From positions 1 through 32,849 of the forward strand of contig JAHDBF010000010.1 in assembly GCA_020630525.1 (NCBI GenBank): a DNA stretch of 32,849 bases, in the 5' to 3' direction. Source of the DNA: Saprospiraceae bacterium (GTDB taxonomy: Bacteria; Bacteroidota; Bacteroidia; Chitinophagales; Saprospiraceae). This document shows, piece by piece, positions 32,824-32,849 of this stretch (positions are counted from its first letter, which is position 1; the number at the start of each line of letters is the position of its first letter). The position numbers and the translations under genes were made by a program. Below the pieces are notes generated by a model. It saw only the letters and a program-made list of their open reading frames with translations, did not search any database and was not told the DNA's origin.

Positions 32824-32849
32824 ATGAATGATAGTCAGGAATTGAAAAA
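32824..32849 (+). CDS. Possible start of a further gene, cut by the window edge
   Basis: ATG at 32824 opens a frame MNDSQELK that runs to the edge, 22 bp after the previous stop. Too short to judge. Confidence 0.3.

Noticed and set aside
1-32849. CRISPR arrays, insertion sequences, tRNA or integrase-linked attachment sites around the caspase island
   Set aside because: No regular repeats with spacers, no transposase or integrase genes and no tRNA-like cloverleaf were seen, so there is no direct sign of recent transfer.

Overview
The window is AT-rich bacterial DNA, almost certainly from a Bacteroidota (possibly a Saprospiria-like lineage; the class is a guess). Evidence: type IX secretion (T9SS) C-terminal sorting domains on two proteins, a carboxypeptidase-regulatory/DUF5686 outer-membrane protein, a WbqC-family protein, caspase-TPR proteins, and TAnnTTTG-type promoter boxes. 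The genetic code is standard. No tRNA, rRNA, CRISPR array or insertion sequence was recognised.

Region 1 (1-13400) is the accessory part: an envelope signalling island built round three caspase-fold proteins. Minus strand: two tandem paralogous caspase-TPR proteins (1126 and 735 aa), each with a signal peptide, a His/Cys dyad and an EF-hand-like loop at the end of the protease domain. Divergent from them: a CHASE2 membrane protein followed by a secreted FecR-like protein. A second copy of the FecR-like protein enters from the left edge. Then come a sigma factor and a one-TM partner (4-bp overlap, minus strand) and, divergent again, a secreted barrel-like protein followed by a metacaspase-like protein with a C-terminal DUF4384-like domain. 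The layout suggests envelope sensing (CHASE2, FecR-like), gene control (sigma plus membrane partner) and proteolytic or scaffolding output in the periplasm. A GGTAAC hexamer lies ahead of the caspase, CHASE2 and barrel/metacaspase operons and may be a recognition element of the island's sigma factor. This is inference.

Region 2 (13401-22850) holds sbcD-sbcC (DNA-end and hairpin nuclease), a secreted NPSFEG-type protein, a DUF5686 outer-membrane protein and a membrane-anchored endonuclease/exonuclease/phosphatase (EEP) family enzyme. Several genes in the window have no usable ATG and appear to start at TTG, GTG or possibly ATT.

Region 3 (22850-30972) has, on the minus strand, a T9SS-sorted di-heme cytochrome c peroxidase-like protein, a small lipoprotein, and a tight operon WbqC / dynamin-like GTPase / DnaQ-GIY-YIG-UvrC-like nuclease with 1-bp gaps. 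A GT2 glycosyltransferase diverges from WbqC with only 7 bp between start codons. MiaE and a 44-aa membrane peptide follow.

Region 4 (31029-32849) has a T9SS-sorted secreted protein, an orphan 182-aa protein and what may be the first codons of another gene.
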